Below, in pieces: positions 42,223-50,849 of a stretch of DNA of 51,454 nt. The stretch's first letter is position 1, and every line of letters starts with the position of its first letter. The DNA is from Anseongella ginsenosidimutans (GTDB lineage: Bacteria; Bacteroidota; Bacteroidia; Sphingobacteriales; Sphingobacteriaceae), in assembly GCA_029268045.1 (NCBI GenBank), contig JAJUHF010000008.1, positions 1 to 51,454 of the forward strand. The letters run 5' to 3'. The notes beneath the pieces are model-generated. The model did not search any database. It saw only the letters and a program-made list of their open reading frames with translations, and was not told where the DNA came from. Position numbers and translations under genes: made by a program.

Positions 42223-42813
42223 TTGGACAATTCAACTACGAAACTGCTGGACGATTTTCGTAATGGAAAGGAACAGGCGTTCAGGCAGATTTATCTTCAA
42301 TATTACCGTCCGGTTTGCTATTTTGCATTTCAGCTGGTAAACGACATGTCCCAGGCAGAGGACATCGCTTCGGAAACCTTCTCCAAACTCTGGCTCCGGC
42401 GAGCTAATTTCCACGCCCTGCCGTCCTTGAAATCCTTTCTGTACACTAGCGCCCGGAACGCTTCGCTCGACTACCTGAAATCCCTCAAGGTACGATCCCT
42501 AAGCCACAACGAACTGGCTTACCTGGCCGAGCACGAAAGCGATTATGTGTTAAGCAAAATGATCCGCGCGCAGTTAATGCAATCGATTTACTGTGAAGTG
42601 GACCGGTTTCCCGAAAAGGTGAAGCAAGTCTTCAGGTTGTTTTTTGAAGAAGGTCTGGGCACGCGGGAAATCGCCCAGAAGCTAAATATGCCCGAACAAA
42701 GCGTCCGGAACACCAAAACCCGCGCCCTGGGGATGCTTCGGCACACCCTATTGAAAAAGAAAGCGCTGTACTTCCTTCAGCTGCTGGGCATCACCGGCTT
42801 CCTGAGCCGTTAG
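42223..42813 (+). CDS. ECF sigma factor, FecI-like Bacteroidota type
   Basis: A 196-residue extracytoplasmic-function sigma factor. Region 2 is at about 20-90 (FRQIYLQYYRPVCYFAFQLV, AEDIASETFSKLW, SFLYTSARNASLDYLK), and region 4 at about 130-180 (FRLFFEEGLGTREIAQKL, SVRNTKTRALGMLRHTL). These phrases are typical of the sigma-70 factors paired with FecR/SusC in Bacteroidota. The only sensible start is TTG at 42223; the next internal Met lies far inside region 2. It heads a cluster with FecR, STN-SusC and SusD and should redirect RNA polymerase to the locus when released. Confidence 0.93.
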   Translation: MDNSTTKLLDDFRNGKEQAFRQIYLQYYRPVCYFAFQLVNDMSQAEDIASETFSKLWLRRANFHALPSLKSFLYTSARNASLDYLKSLKVRSLSHNELAYLAEHESDYVLSKMIRAQLMQSIYCEVDRFPEKVKQVFRLFFEEGLGTREIAQKLNMPEQSVRNTKTRALGMLRHTLLKKKALYFLQLLGITGFLSR

Positions 42814-42899
42814 TCCCATTTGCCACTTTTTTCATTTTTTTCGGTTGAATTCGAAGCTGGGTCGTTTTAGGAACGAACGAGAACGGAACCCCAAGAGCT

Positions 42900-44105
42900 A
42901 TGTCGCCCGATCCTGAACGCATAGAAGCCTTGCTTCTGAAATTTATACACGACGATCTTTCCGAACAGGAACGGATCGAGCTGGAGGCTTACGTAAGTCA
43001 GGCTCCCTGGCTGAAAAAGTTATACGACGAACTTCAGGAAGACCCCTTCCTGACGATTGACATGCATACGTTCAGCCGCATCCCCCTCCAGGTGCCCCGC
43101 ATACAGGATCTGGGAACCCGGCAGCGTGCGGACCATCCTGAAAATCCGGCCGGAACCTTTCGCATAAAACGGGGCATACTGGCAGCCTGCGCGGCGCTGT
43201 TTCTGCTTGCCGTATCGGCTTACTTGATCCTGCATTTCTACAATGGAGACGTGTTTGAAAACCGGACGCCACGATACAGAAATACCATTGCCGCCGGGAC
43301 CAACCGGGCAATCCTGACTACGGACAACGGGCAATCCTTTGTTCTGGAAGCCGATTCGGATGAACTGGTAGCCAGCCGGGGAAATGTCCGGATCAAAAAG
43401 CTCGCGGACGGAACACTGTTATACCAAGCGGACCGGGATCCGGGATCCCGTGCATCGGGAGAATACAACACGGTCCGCACCCCCCAGGGAGGACAGTACC
43501 GCGTCATTTTGCCCGATAGCAGCATCGTCCGGCTGAACGCGGTAAGCAGTCTCCGTTTCCCGGTGGTCTTCGGTGACCGGGAACGGATCGTGGAAGTGGA
43601 AGGAGAAGCCTATTTCGATGTCCGGCACGATCCGGACCGGCCCTTTCAGGTGGTATTGCCGGGGGGCGCGCGCATCGAAGTCCTGGGCACTTCCTTTAAC
43701 GTGAAGGCGTACCGGGATGAACCGGCCATCAAAACAACCCTGGCCAGCGGCACCATCCGCATGCATTCGGGCGACCGGGAAATACTTCTCAGACCAGGCC
43801 AGCAGGCGCTGCTTCCGATCACCAAACCGGAAAGCATCCGGCTGGAAACCGACGTCAATCTCGAAGCGGAAACCTCCTGGAAAGACGGGTATTTTCAGTT
43901 TGAAGACATGGCGCTGGACGACATCATGCGCCAGATTGCACGATGGTACGATGTGGAGATCGTCTATGAAAACCGGATCTCAAAACGGTTCAACATACTT
44001 AATCTGTCCCGGTCGGTTCCGCTGGAACGCCTGCTGGAATTGCTTGAAATGACCGGGCATGTGAAGTTTTCAATAGAAGAAAGGACGGTGACCGTGATGC
44101 GATAA
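42900..44105 (+). CDS. FecR-family anti-sigma regulator with DUF4974
   Basis: A 401-residue single-pass protein. The cytosolic N-terminus (1-90) should hold the sigma factor, the membrane helix is at about 92-114 (GILAACAALFLLAVSAYLIL), and the periplasmic FecR domain at about 185-280 has YNTVRTPQGGQYRV, DSSIVRLNAVSSLRFP and EVEGEAYFDVRHD. A C-terminal DUF4974 (about 325-401, FEDMALDDIMRQIARWYDV) contacts the STN domain of a partner receptor. It follows the sigma gene by 86 bases and precedes STN-SusC, forming a trans-envelope signalling unit. An intact chain with no sign of pseudogenisation. Confidence 0.94.
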   Translation: MSPDPERIEALLLKFIHDDLSEQERIELEAYVSQAPWLKKLYDELQEDPFLTIDMHTFSRIPLQVPRIQDLGTRQRADHPENPAGTFRIKRGILAACAALFLLAVSAYLILHFYNGDVFENRTPRYRNTIAAGTNRAILTTDNGQSFVLEADSDELVASRGNVRIKKLADGTLLYQADRDPGSRASGEYNTVRTPQGGQYRVILPDSSIVRLNAVSSLRFPVVFGDRERIVEVEGEAYFDVRHDPDRPFQVVLPGGARIEVLGTSFNVKAYRDEPAIKTTLASGTIRMHSGDREILLRPGQQALLPITKPESIRLETDVNLEAETSWKDGYFQFEDMALDDIMRQIARWYDVEIVYENRISKRFNILNLSRSVPLERLLELLEMTGHVKFSIEERTVTVMR

Positions 44106-44132
44106 GTTTACCCACCCCCCATTTCCTATAAA

Positions 44133-44156
44133 CCGCCCCGGCGGCAACCGGAGCGG
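44133..44156 (+). promoter_or_regulatory. GC-rich stem-loop between fecR and the STN-SusC gene
   Basis: CCGCCCCGG (44133-44141) pairs with CCGGAGCGG (44148-44156) apart from one mismatch, with loop CGGCAA. No T run follows, so it is not a classical terminator; an attenuator or mRNA-stability element is possible. Confidence 0.4.
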
Positions 44157-44165
44157 CATGATTAG

Positions 44166-44221
44166 CTAACGATTAATCTGTACTCGGAAAAGTAACGCCG
44201 ATTAATGTTAAACCTAACGAT
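44166..44221 (+). repeat. Three TAACG-core direct repeats before the STN-SusC gene
   Basis: CTAACGAT occurs at 44166-44173 and 44214-44221, and a variant GTAACGCCGATTAAT begins at 44192. CGATTAAT also occurs twice, at 44170-44177 and 44199-44206. They lie in the 123-base gap between fecR and susC and end eight bases before the preferred ATG. Confidence 0.5.
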
Positions 44222-44228
44222 CAAATGT

Positions 44229-47200
44229 ATGCAATTTAATTTGTTTGAGAAAGGCAGGCGCAGTCCCTGGCCCTTTGCTAAAATGCTGCTGGTTATGAAG
44301 CTCACAGCCATGTTGATGTTGATAGTATCGCTGCATGTCAGTGCAGGCGGATTCGCCCAGAAGATCCAGCTGAATCTCAGGAATGCTTCCGTGGTGGAAG
44401 CGGTGCGGGAAATTCAGAACCAGACGGGGTATGCCTTCCTGTATACCCGCGACGACCTCCGGGGGCTGGACAAGCTGAACCTGTCCATTTCTTCCCGAAG
44501 CATCGAGACCGTACTTAATAAATGCTTTACCGGCCTTCCCCTCGATTACGTGGTGGAGAAAGCCGAAAAAGTGGTCATTCTAAAACGGAAAACCGCCCTT
44601 GGGCCACTCAACCGGATCCGGCACCTGTTCCAGCAGCCCACCGTCCATGGGCTGGTAGTGGATACGGCGGGCCTGCCCCTTCCGGGCGTTTCGGTGATGG
44701 TGAAAGACCAGACAAGCATCGGGACCAGCACCGACATCAACGGGCGCTACTCGCTCCAGGTGCCGGAAAATGCCACCCTCATCTTTTCCATGGTGGGATT
44801 CCAGGAGCAACAGATCCCGGTAAACGGACGCACTGAGATCAACATCGTGCTCGAGGGATCCACCTCCCAACTGGGGGATGTGGTGGTGGTGGCTTTTGGC
44901 AAGCAGAAAAAGGAAGAGGTGGTGGGCGCGGTGACAACCATCAACCCGGCCGAGCTCAAGGTACCCTCAAGTAACCTTACCACGGCCCTTGCCGGCAGGC
45001 TGGCCGGAGTGATTGCCTACCAGCGAAGCGGCGAACCGGGTCAGGACAACGCCGACTTTTTCATCCGCGGCGTCACCACGTTCGGGTACAAAAAGGATCC
45101 GTTGATCCTGATCGACGGAATTGAACTGACCGCGACCGACCTGGCCCGCCTTCAGCCCGACGACGTGGCCAGCTTTTCCATCATGAAGGATGCCACCGCA
45201 ACCGCGCTGTACGGCGCCAGGGGAGCCAACGGAGTCATCCTGATCACCACCAAGGAAGGGAAAGAAGGCAAGGCAGCCATTACCGTGCGCCTGGAGAATT
45301 CGATCTCCACCCCTACCCGCGATGTAGAACTGGCAGACCCCATCACCTATATGAGACTGCACAACGAGGCAGTCCTTACCCGCGACCCGCTGGGCATCCT
45401 TCCCTATTCAGATCAGAAAATCGAGAACACGATCCAGGGAGTGAACCCCTATGTTTTTCCCGTGACCGACTGGAAAAAAGAGCTGTTCAAAGACTATACG
45501 ATGAACCAGCGGGTCAATATGAACGTTAGCGGAGGAGGATCGGTTGCACGTTACTACGTGGCCGGCTCCTTCAACCAGGATAACGGCGTGCTCAAAGTGG
45601 ACCAACGGAACAACTTCAATAACAATATTGACCTGAAAAGCTATACGCTCCGTTCCAATGTGAATGTAAACCTCACGCCCATTACCGAAATGGTAATCCG
45701 TCTCAGCGGTTCGTTCGACGATTACACCGGACCGATCGACGGCGGGGCGGGCTTGTACCGGAAGGTTATGCGGACCAACCCGGTCATGTTCCCTGCGTAT
45801 TATCCCGTGGACGAAGAGCACCGGTATGTGCAGCATACCCTGTTCGGAAACTTTGAAGACGGCCGGTACCTGAACCCCTATGCCGACATGGTACGCGGAT
45901 ACATGAACTATTCGCGCACGAATCTCGGGGCACAGCTCGAATTCAAACAGAATCTTTCTTTTCTTACCGAAGGCCTGAAAGCAAGGGCGCTGATGAATAC
46001 GAGCCGCTACGTGTACTTCGATGTGACCCGGGCGTACAATCCCTTTTACTATCACGCCGGCTCCTACGACAAGGTGAACAATACCTATCGTTTGCAATTG
46101 TTCAATGAAGACACCGGCACCGAATACCTGAATTACCAACCCGGCGCCAAGACGGTCAACTCAAGCTTTTATCTGGAATCGGCGCTGAATTACGACCGCA
46201 CCTTTGCCGACAAACACACCCTGAGTGGCCTGCTTGTATTCATGCTGCGCAGCAGCCTGACCGGGAACGCCGAAGACCTGCAGCAGTCCTTGCCCTTCCG
46301 CAATGTCGGATTGGCAGGACGTGCTACCTATTCCTACGATAACCGCTATTTCGCGGAATTCAATTTCGGATACAATGGATCGGAACGCTTCCACCATACG
46401 CATCGCTACGGGTTTTTCCCTTCGGCGGGGCTGGCCTGGAGCGTATCGAACGAGGCGTTCTGGGAACCCCTGAAACAGGCTGTGCCCTCGTTGCGGCTCC
46501 GGGGAACCTACGGCCTGGTGGGGAACGACGCCATCGGCGACGGACGCTTTCTTTACCTGTCGAACGTCAACATGAACGACTCGGGGCGCGGGGGCGTCTT
46601 CGGTACCGACAACGGCTATTCCCGGGATGGGATCTCGCTCTCCCGCTACGCCGATCCCAACATTACATGGGAAACGGCGGCCAAAACCAATATTGGGCTG
46701 GAAATGAACCTGTTCGACCAGATCGATATCCAGGCCGACTACTTTACCGAGCACCGGACCAATATCCTGATGCAACGGACCGCGACGCCGGCCACCATGG
46801 GGCTGCTGGCACAGCCGCACGCCAATATCGGGGAGGTAAAAGGCAAAGGGATCGACTTTTCAATCGACTATAATAAAGCCTTCCAGAACTCATTCTGGCT
46901 GCAGGGACGGGTCAACTTTACCTACGCGACCAGCAAATACCTGGTGTATGAGGAACCGGCCTACGATGAAGCACCCTGGAAACTCCACGTGGGCTTTCCC
47001 GTTGGCCAGCAATGGGGTTACATTGCCGAACGACTGTTCGTCGATGACGAAGAGGCGTTGAAATCGCCGCGCCAGAATTTTGGGGAATACGGCGGCGGGG
47101 ACATCAAGTTCCACGACGTCAACGGAGACGGCCAGATCACTGCGCTGGATCAGGTTCCCATCGGTTACCCCACTACCCCGGAGATCGTGTACGGTTTTGG

Positions 47201-47696
47201 GTTTTCGGTCGGATACCGGGCTTTTGACCTCTCTGCGTTTTTCCAGGGCCTGGCCCGGGAATCCTTCTGGATCGATGCCTCGGCAACCGCTCCGTTTGTC
47301 GCCTATCATTACAACGACGCCGAAGCAAATTCCGGCATCATTTACCAGAATGCACTGCTTCAAGCCTATGCGAATGATCATTGGTCGGAAGAAAACCGGA
47401 ACCTGTATGCGTTATGGCCCCGGCTGAGTTCCACCAATAACAACAACAATTCGCAGCGCAGCACCTGGTTCATGCGGGACGGCCTGTTTCTGCGTCTGAA
47501 ATCCGTGGAATTGGGCTACAACCTCCCCCCGGCGGTCGCCCAACGGTTGAAAGTCAAGACGCTCCGGCTTTATGCCAGCGGAACGAACTTAATGACCTGG
47601 AGCAAGTTCAAGCTCTGGGATGTGGAAATGGCCGGAAACGGATTGGGATATCCCATCCAGAAAGTTTACAACCTGGGTCTTTTGGTATCATTCTGA
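44229..47696 (+). CDS. SusC/RagA TonB-linked outer-membrane protein with STN signalling domain
   Basis: A 1155-residue SusC. The long signal peptide (MKLTAMLMLIVSLHVSAGGFAQ near residues 23-45, quoted in part) is followed by an STN domain at about 45-115 (VREIQNQTGYAFLYTRDDL, LNKCFTGLPLDYVV). Then come a carboxypeptidase regulatory-like domain (about 140-220), the VVVVAFGKQKKEEVVGAV link, a plug with ALYGARGANGVILITTKEG, and the barrel to the terminus LGLLVSF. The STN domain signals to FecR DUF4974, unlike the SusC at 22.3-25.3 kb. I start at MQFNLFEKG (44229), which fits family starts; an ATG lies at 44205. Confidence 0.95.
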   Translation: MQFNLFEKGRRSPWPFAKMLLVMKLTAMLMLIVSLHVSAGGFAQKIQLNLRNASVVEAVREIQNQTGYAFLYTRDDLRGLDKLNLSISSRSIETVLNKCFTGLPLDYVVEKAEKVVILKRKTALGPLNRIRHLFQQPTVHGLVVDTAGLPLPGVSVMVKDQTSIGTSTDINGRYSLQVPENATLIFSMVGFQEQQIPVNGRTEINIVLEGSTSQLGDVVVVAFGKQKKEEVVGAVTTINPAELKVPSSNLTTALAGRLAGVIAYQRSGEPGQDNADFFIRGVTTFGYKKDPLILIDGIELTATDLARLQPDDVASFSIMKDATATALYGARGANGVILITTKEGKEGKAAITVRLENSISTPTRDVELADPITYMRLHNEAVLTRDPLGILPYSDQKIENTIQGVNPYVFPVTDWKKELFKDYTMNQRVNMNVSGGGSVARYYVAGSFNQDNGVLKVDQRNNFNNNIDLKSYTLRSNVNVNLTPITEMVIRLSGSFDDYTGPIDGGAGLYRKVMRTNPVMFPAYYPVDEEHRYVQHTLFGNFEDGRYLNPYADMVRGYMNYSRTNLGAQLEFKQNLSFLTEGLKARALMNTSRYVYFDVTRAYNPFYYHAGSYDKVNNTYRLQLFNEDTGTEYLNYQPGAKTVNSSFYLESALNYDRTFADKHTLSGLLVFMLRSSLTGNAEDLQQSLPFRNVGLAGRATYSYDNRYFAEFNFGYNGSERFHHTHRYGFFPSAGLAWSVSNEAFWEPLKQAVPSLRLRGTYGLVGNDAIGDGRFLYLSNVNMNDSGRGGVFGTDNGYSRDGISLSRYADPNITWETAAKTNIGLEMNLFDQIDIQADYFTEHRTNILMQRTATPATMGLLAQPHANIGEVKGKGIDFSIDYNKAFQNSFWLQGRVNFTYATSKYLVYEEPAYDEAPWKLHVGFPVGQQWGYIAERLFVDDEEALKSPRQNFGEYGGGDIKFHDVNGDGQITALDQVPIGYPTTPEIVYGFGFSVGYRAFDLSAFFQGLARESFWIDASATAPFVAYHYNDAEANSGIIYQNALLQAYANDHWSEENRNLYALWPRLSSTNNNNNSQRSTWFMRDGLFLRLKSVELGYNLPPAVAQRLKVKTLRLYASGTNLMTWSKFKLWDVEMAGNGLGYPIQKVYNLGLLVSF

Positions 47697-47706
47697 TCAA
47701 CGAAAC

Positions 47707-49611
47707 ATGAAAATCATCAAGAAAATATCCCTCACAGTCCTGTTAGGAGCAAGCGCGTTTTCGTGCAATAATTTCCTTGAGATCGTCCCGGATAATATTG
47801 CCACGATCGAACATGCTTTTAACATGAGAAGTACAGCGGAGCGCTTCCTTTTCACCTGCTACTCCTATATCCCGGCCCTGGGCAGTTTATCGGGCAACCC
47901 GGCCCATACTGCAGGCGATGAATTCTGGCTGCCCCAGGATAACGGTACCCCAGCCTGGCAGATCGCCCGGGGCAACCAGAACGTAGTCAATTCCTACATG
48001 AATTACTGGCAGGGCAATCAGGGCGCCAAGGATCTGTACGAAGGGATCCGGCAGTGCAATATCTTCCTGGATAACATCGAACGGGTACCTGACATGACGC
48101 GGGAAGAAAAAGACCGCTGGACTGCAGAAGCCAAATTCCTGAAGGGCTACTACCACTTCTGGCTTACCCGGATGTACGGCCCCATCGCCATCATCCGTGA
48201 AAACATTCCGGTAGCGGCCGGCGCGGACAAAGTTTACCCGGCACGCGCTCCGGTTTCCGAATGCTTCGACTATGCCGTTGAACTCATGGATGAGTCCCTG
48301 GCGCATCTGCCCGACCGGATCGAAACCGAAGTCAGCGAAATGGGCAGGATCACCAAAACAATCGCCCTGTCTATGAAGGCGTATGTGCTGGTGACCGCCG
48401 CCAGTCCCCTGTTCAACGGAAACAGCGACTACGCTGGATACCAGGATCCGCAGGGAACCAACCTATTCGACATCGCCAGTTTCGACCCCTCGAAATGGGA
48501 AAGGGCGCTGGCCGCCTGCCGTGAGGCGGTGGAACAAGCCGAAGCCATGGGTCACCGGCTTTACACCTTCCGGCCGGAATTCTTTCAGTATGAAATCTCC
48601 GATACCATCCGCACGCAGATGAGCATCCGGAATGCCGTCGCCGAAAAATGGAATCAGGAAATCATCTGGGGAAACACGCTTAGTCTTTCCCAGTCCATCC
48701 AGGCCGATGCGACCCCGCGTGGACTGGATCCCACCCAAACGGCAAACAGCGCCACGCGGGGACTCATGGCGCCTCCGCTGAAAATAGCCGAGCTGTTCTA
48801 TACCGACAAAGGCCTGCCCATTACCGCCGACAATACCTGGGCCTACGGCGACCGGTACAACCTGAAAATCGCCAATACCGAAGACCGCCTGCACATCAAG
48901 GAAGGTTATACGACCGTTAGACTGCATTACAACCGGGAACCCCGCTTCTATGCAAGTTTAGGATTCGATGGGGGGATCTGGTACGGGCAAGGCCGCTTCA
49001 ACGATAAGGAAAACCTCTTCTTCGTATCCAGCAAAAAGGGACAGCCCGCTACCGCGCAGAACCTCACCGCGTATTCGGTGACCGGTTACTGGCCGAAAAA
49101 GCTGGTAAATTTCAATAATGTGATCGGAAGCGGTTCCAGTTATACAATCCAGTCGTATCCCTTTCCAATGATCCGCCTGGCTGATCTCTACCTGCTGTAC
49201 GCCGAGGCGCTCAACGAGGTACACGGTCCCGGCGCGGAAGTCTTCAACTACTTGAACCTGGTCCGTGAACGCGCAGGCATCCCCAATGTGGAGAATTCCT
49301 GGACCCTCTACTCCAATTCGCCCGGAAAGATCGCCTCCAAAGAGGGAATGCGGGAAATCATCCAGCAGGAACGACTCATTGAGCTGGCCTTTGAAGGACA
49401 GCGTTACTGGGACCTGCGGCGCTGGAAAAAGGCCGGTGAAGAACTGAATAAACCCATCGTGGGTTGGGATCTGATCCAGGAAGACGCCCCCTCCTATTAC
49501 CGGCCAAAGGTAATCTTCCAACAGAAGTTCAGTACGCGCGATTATTTCTGGCCGCTTCCCGAAAGCGAGTTGCTCAGTAATAAAAAAATGAACCAGAATC
49601 CAGGGTGGTAA
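47707..49611 (+). CDS. Large SusD/RagB-family nutrient-binding lipoprotein
   Basis: A 634-residue SusD-like lipoprotein, clearly longer than the 472-residue SusD at 20.9 kb. The signal ends in ASAFSC with lipidated Cys20, and the mature part opens NNFLEIVPDNIATI. TPR-like helices carry KFLKGYYHFWLTRMYGPI. The C-terminus has the family stretches RLADLYLLYAEALNEV and QQERLIELAFEGQRYWDLRRW, plus a DYFWPLPESELLSN end. It should lie on top of the SusC barrel and capture its ligand. It starts ten bases after susC; the extra length suggests a larger or more specific ligand-binding insertion. Confidence 0.95.
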   Translation: MKIIKKISLTVLLGASAFSCNNFLEIVPDNIATIEHAFNMRSTAERFLFTCYSYIPALGSLSGNPAHTAGDEFWLPQDNGTPAWQIARGNQNVVNSYMNYWQGNQGAKDLYEGIRQCNIFLDNIERVPDMTREEKDRWTAEAKFLKGYYHFWLTRMYGPIAIIRENIPVAAGADKVYPARAPVSECFDYAVELMDESLAHLPDRIETEVSEMGRITKTIALSMKAYVLVTAASPLFNGNSDYAGYQDPQGTNLFDIASFDPSKWERALAACREAVEQAEAMGHRLYTFRPEFFQYEISDTIRTQMSIRNAVAEKWNQEIIWGNTLSLSQSIQADATPRGLDPTQTANSATRGLMAPPLKIAELFYTDKGLPITADNTWAYGDRYNLKIANTEDRLHIKEGYTTVRLHYNREPRFYASLGFDGGIWYGQGRFNDKENLFFVSSKKGQPATAQNLTAYSVTGYWPKKLVNFNNVIGSGSSYTIQSYPFPMIRLADLYLLYAEALNEVHGPGAEVFNYLNLVRERAGIPNVENSWTLYSNSPGKIASKEGMREIIQQERLIELAFEGQRYWDLRRWKKAGEELNKPIVGWDLIQEDAPSYYRPKVIFQQKFSTRDYFWPLPESELLSNKKMNQNPGW

Positions 49612-49625
49612 CCCGATCAAACGAA

Positions 49626-50813
49626 ATGAAGATGAAAAGATCCATTATCCATATTCTGTTTGTTCTTCCCTTTCTCCTGCTGCTGGGATGTGTGGAAGAC
49701 AAAATGACCCCGCTCAACAAGGGTGACCAGGCGCCTGCGCCGGTAAGCGACGTCGAAGTGGAACGCCTTCCCGGAGGCGCCATTCTCAGCTACAGTCTCC
49801 CGCGCGACAAAAACATCCTCTATGTGAAGGCGGTTTACGAAATCCGCAAGGGCGTGGAACGCGAGGTGAAATCGTCCTACTATAAAAATTACCTCCAGAT
49901 CGACGGCTTCCCCGATACGGCAACCTACCAGGTGAAACTTTACGCGGTCAGCCGGGGCGAAGAACTGTCCGAGCCGGTTACCGTAGCGGTGACCCCGCTG
50001 ACCCCGCCGGTGCGCTCCGTATTCGAAACCTTGACGCTGCAGGAAACCTTCGGCGGCGTGCGGATATCGTTTGAGAACGATTCGGAGGCCAAAATTGTGC
50101 TTACGGTGCTTGCACAGGATTCCACCGGCGATTTTGTTCCGGCGGAAACCTTTTACACCGAACGTTTGAAGGGGAATTTCTCCGCCCGGGGATTTGCTCC
50201 CGAACCAAAACGTTTCGGCGTGTTCGTACGGGATCGCTGGAATAACCATTCCGATACCCTGTTCAGCGACCTGACTCCCTGGTTTGAAAGGGAGCTGGAT
50301 AAAAGCAAATTCCGCGAGGTGCTCTTCCCCTCCGACACCTACGAGGGCCATGTGGGCAGCCGGCTCTCCAACCTATGGAATGGCCTGACCGGGCATGGAG
50401 GAGGCGAAATCTTCCACACCAAACCCGGCACAGGGCTTCCGCAATGGTTCACATTTGATCTGGGCGTGACTACCGTACTCAGCCGCTTCCGATTGCATCA
50501 CCGCGATGGAAATGCGGACGGACCCTATACGGGTGGAGACCCTTATATCTACGAAATATACGGCAGCAACGAACCCAGCGACGATTGGGAAAGCTGGACC
50601 CTGCTGACAACCTGCCAATCGGTGAAACCCTCGGGAAGCGGCCCGCAGGTTACCACCGAAGACAAGGAGTTTGCCGTGGTGCAGGGCGAAGACTTCGATT
50701 TCCCGCCGGGTATCCCCCCGGTACGGTATCTCCGCTTCAAAATCGAAAAGGTTTGGGGTCCCTTGGATCACCACTATATCGCCGAACTTACATTCTGGGG
50801 TGGCGAAGAATAA
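49626..50813 (+). CDS. DUF4959/DUF5126/DUF5000 lipoprotein of a PUL
   Basis: A 395-residue lipoprotein. The signal ends in LLLLGC, lipidated Cys22. An N-terminal Fn3-like DUF4959 domain (SDVEVERLPGGAILSY) is followed by a DUF5126-like domain (FGVFVRDRWNNHSDT). The C-terminal DUF5000 domain from about residue 245 has a discoidin-like beta fold (LPQWFTFDLGVTTVLSRFRLHHR, YIYEIYGSNEPSD, LRFKIEKVWG). This architecture is frequent right after SusCD and is considered a surface glycan-binding protein. It starts 14 bases after susD. I choose the ATG at 49626 so that the signal starts MKMKRSIIH. Confidence 0.9.
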   Translation: MKMKRSIIHILFVLPFLLLLGCVEDKMTPLNKGDQAPAPVSDVEVERLPGGAILSYSLPRDKNILYVKAVYEIRKGVEREVKSSYYKNYLQIDGFPDTATYQVKLYAVSRGEELSEPVTVAVTPLTPPVRSVFETLTLQETFGGVRISFENDSEAKIVLTVLAQDSTGDFVPAETFYTERLKGNFSARGFAPEPKRFGVFVRDRWNNHSDTLFSDLTPWFERELDKSKFREVLFPSDTYEGHVGSRLSNLWNGLTGHGGGEIFHTKPGTGLPQWFTFDLGVTTVLSRFRLHHRDGNADGPYTGGDPYIYEIYGSNEPSDDWESWTLLTTCQSVKPSGSGPQVTTEDKEFAVVQGEDFDFPPGIPPVRYLRFKIEKVWGPLDHHYIAELTFWGGEE

Positions 50814-50849
50814 ACCGCCCGGTAAAGGAAACCAATACAGTAAAAGAAG

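Noticed and set aside
45408-46820. Two minus-strand frames within the STN-SusC gene
   Set aside because: Shadows of the SusC barrel coding sequence; no start signals or recognisable domains.
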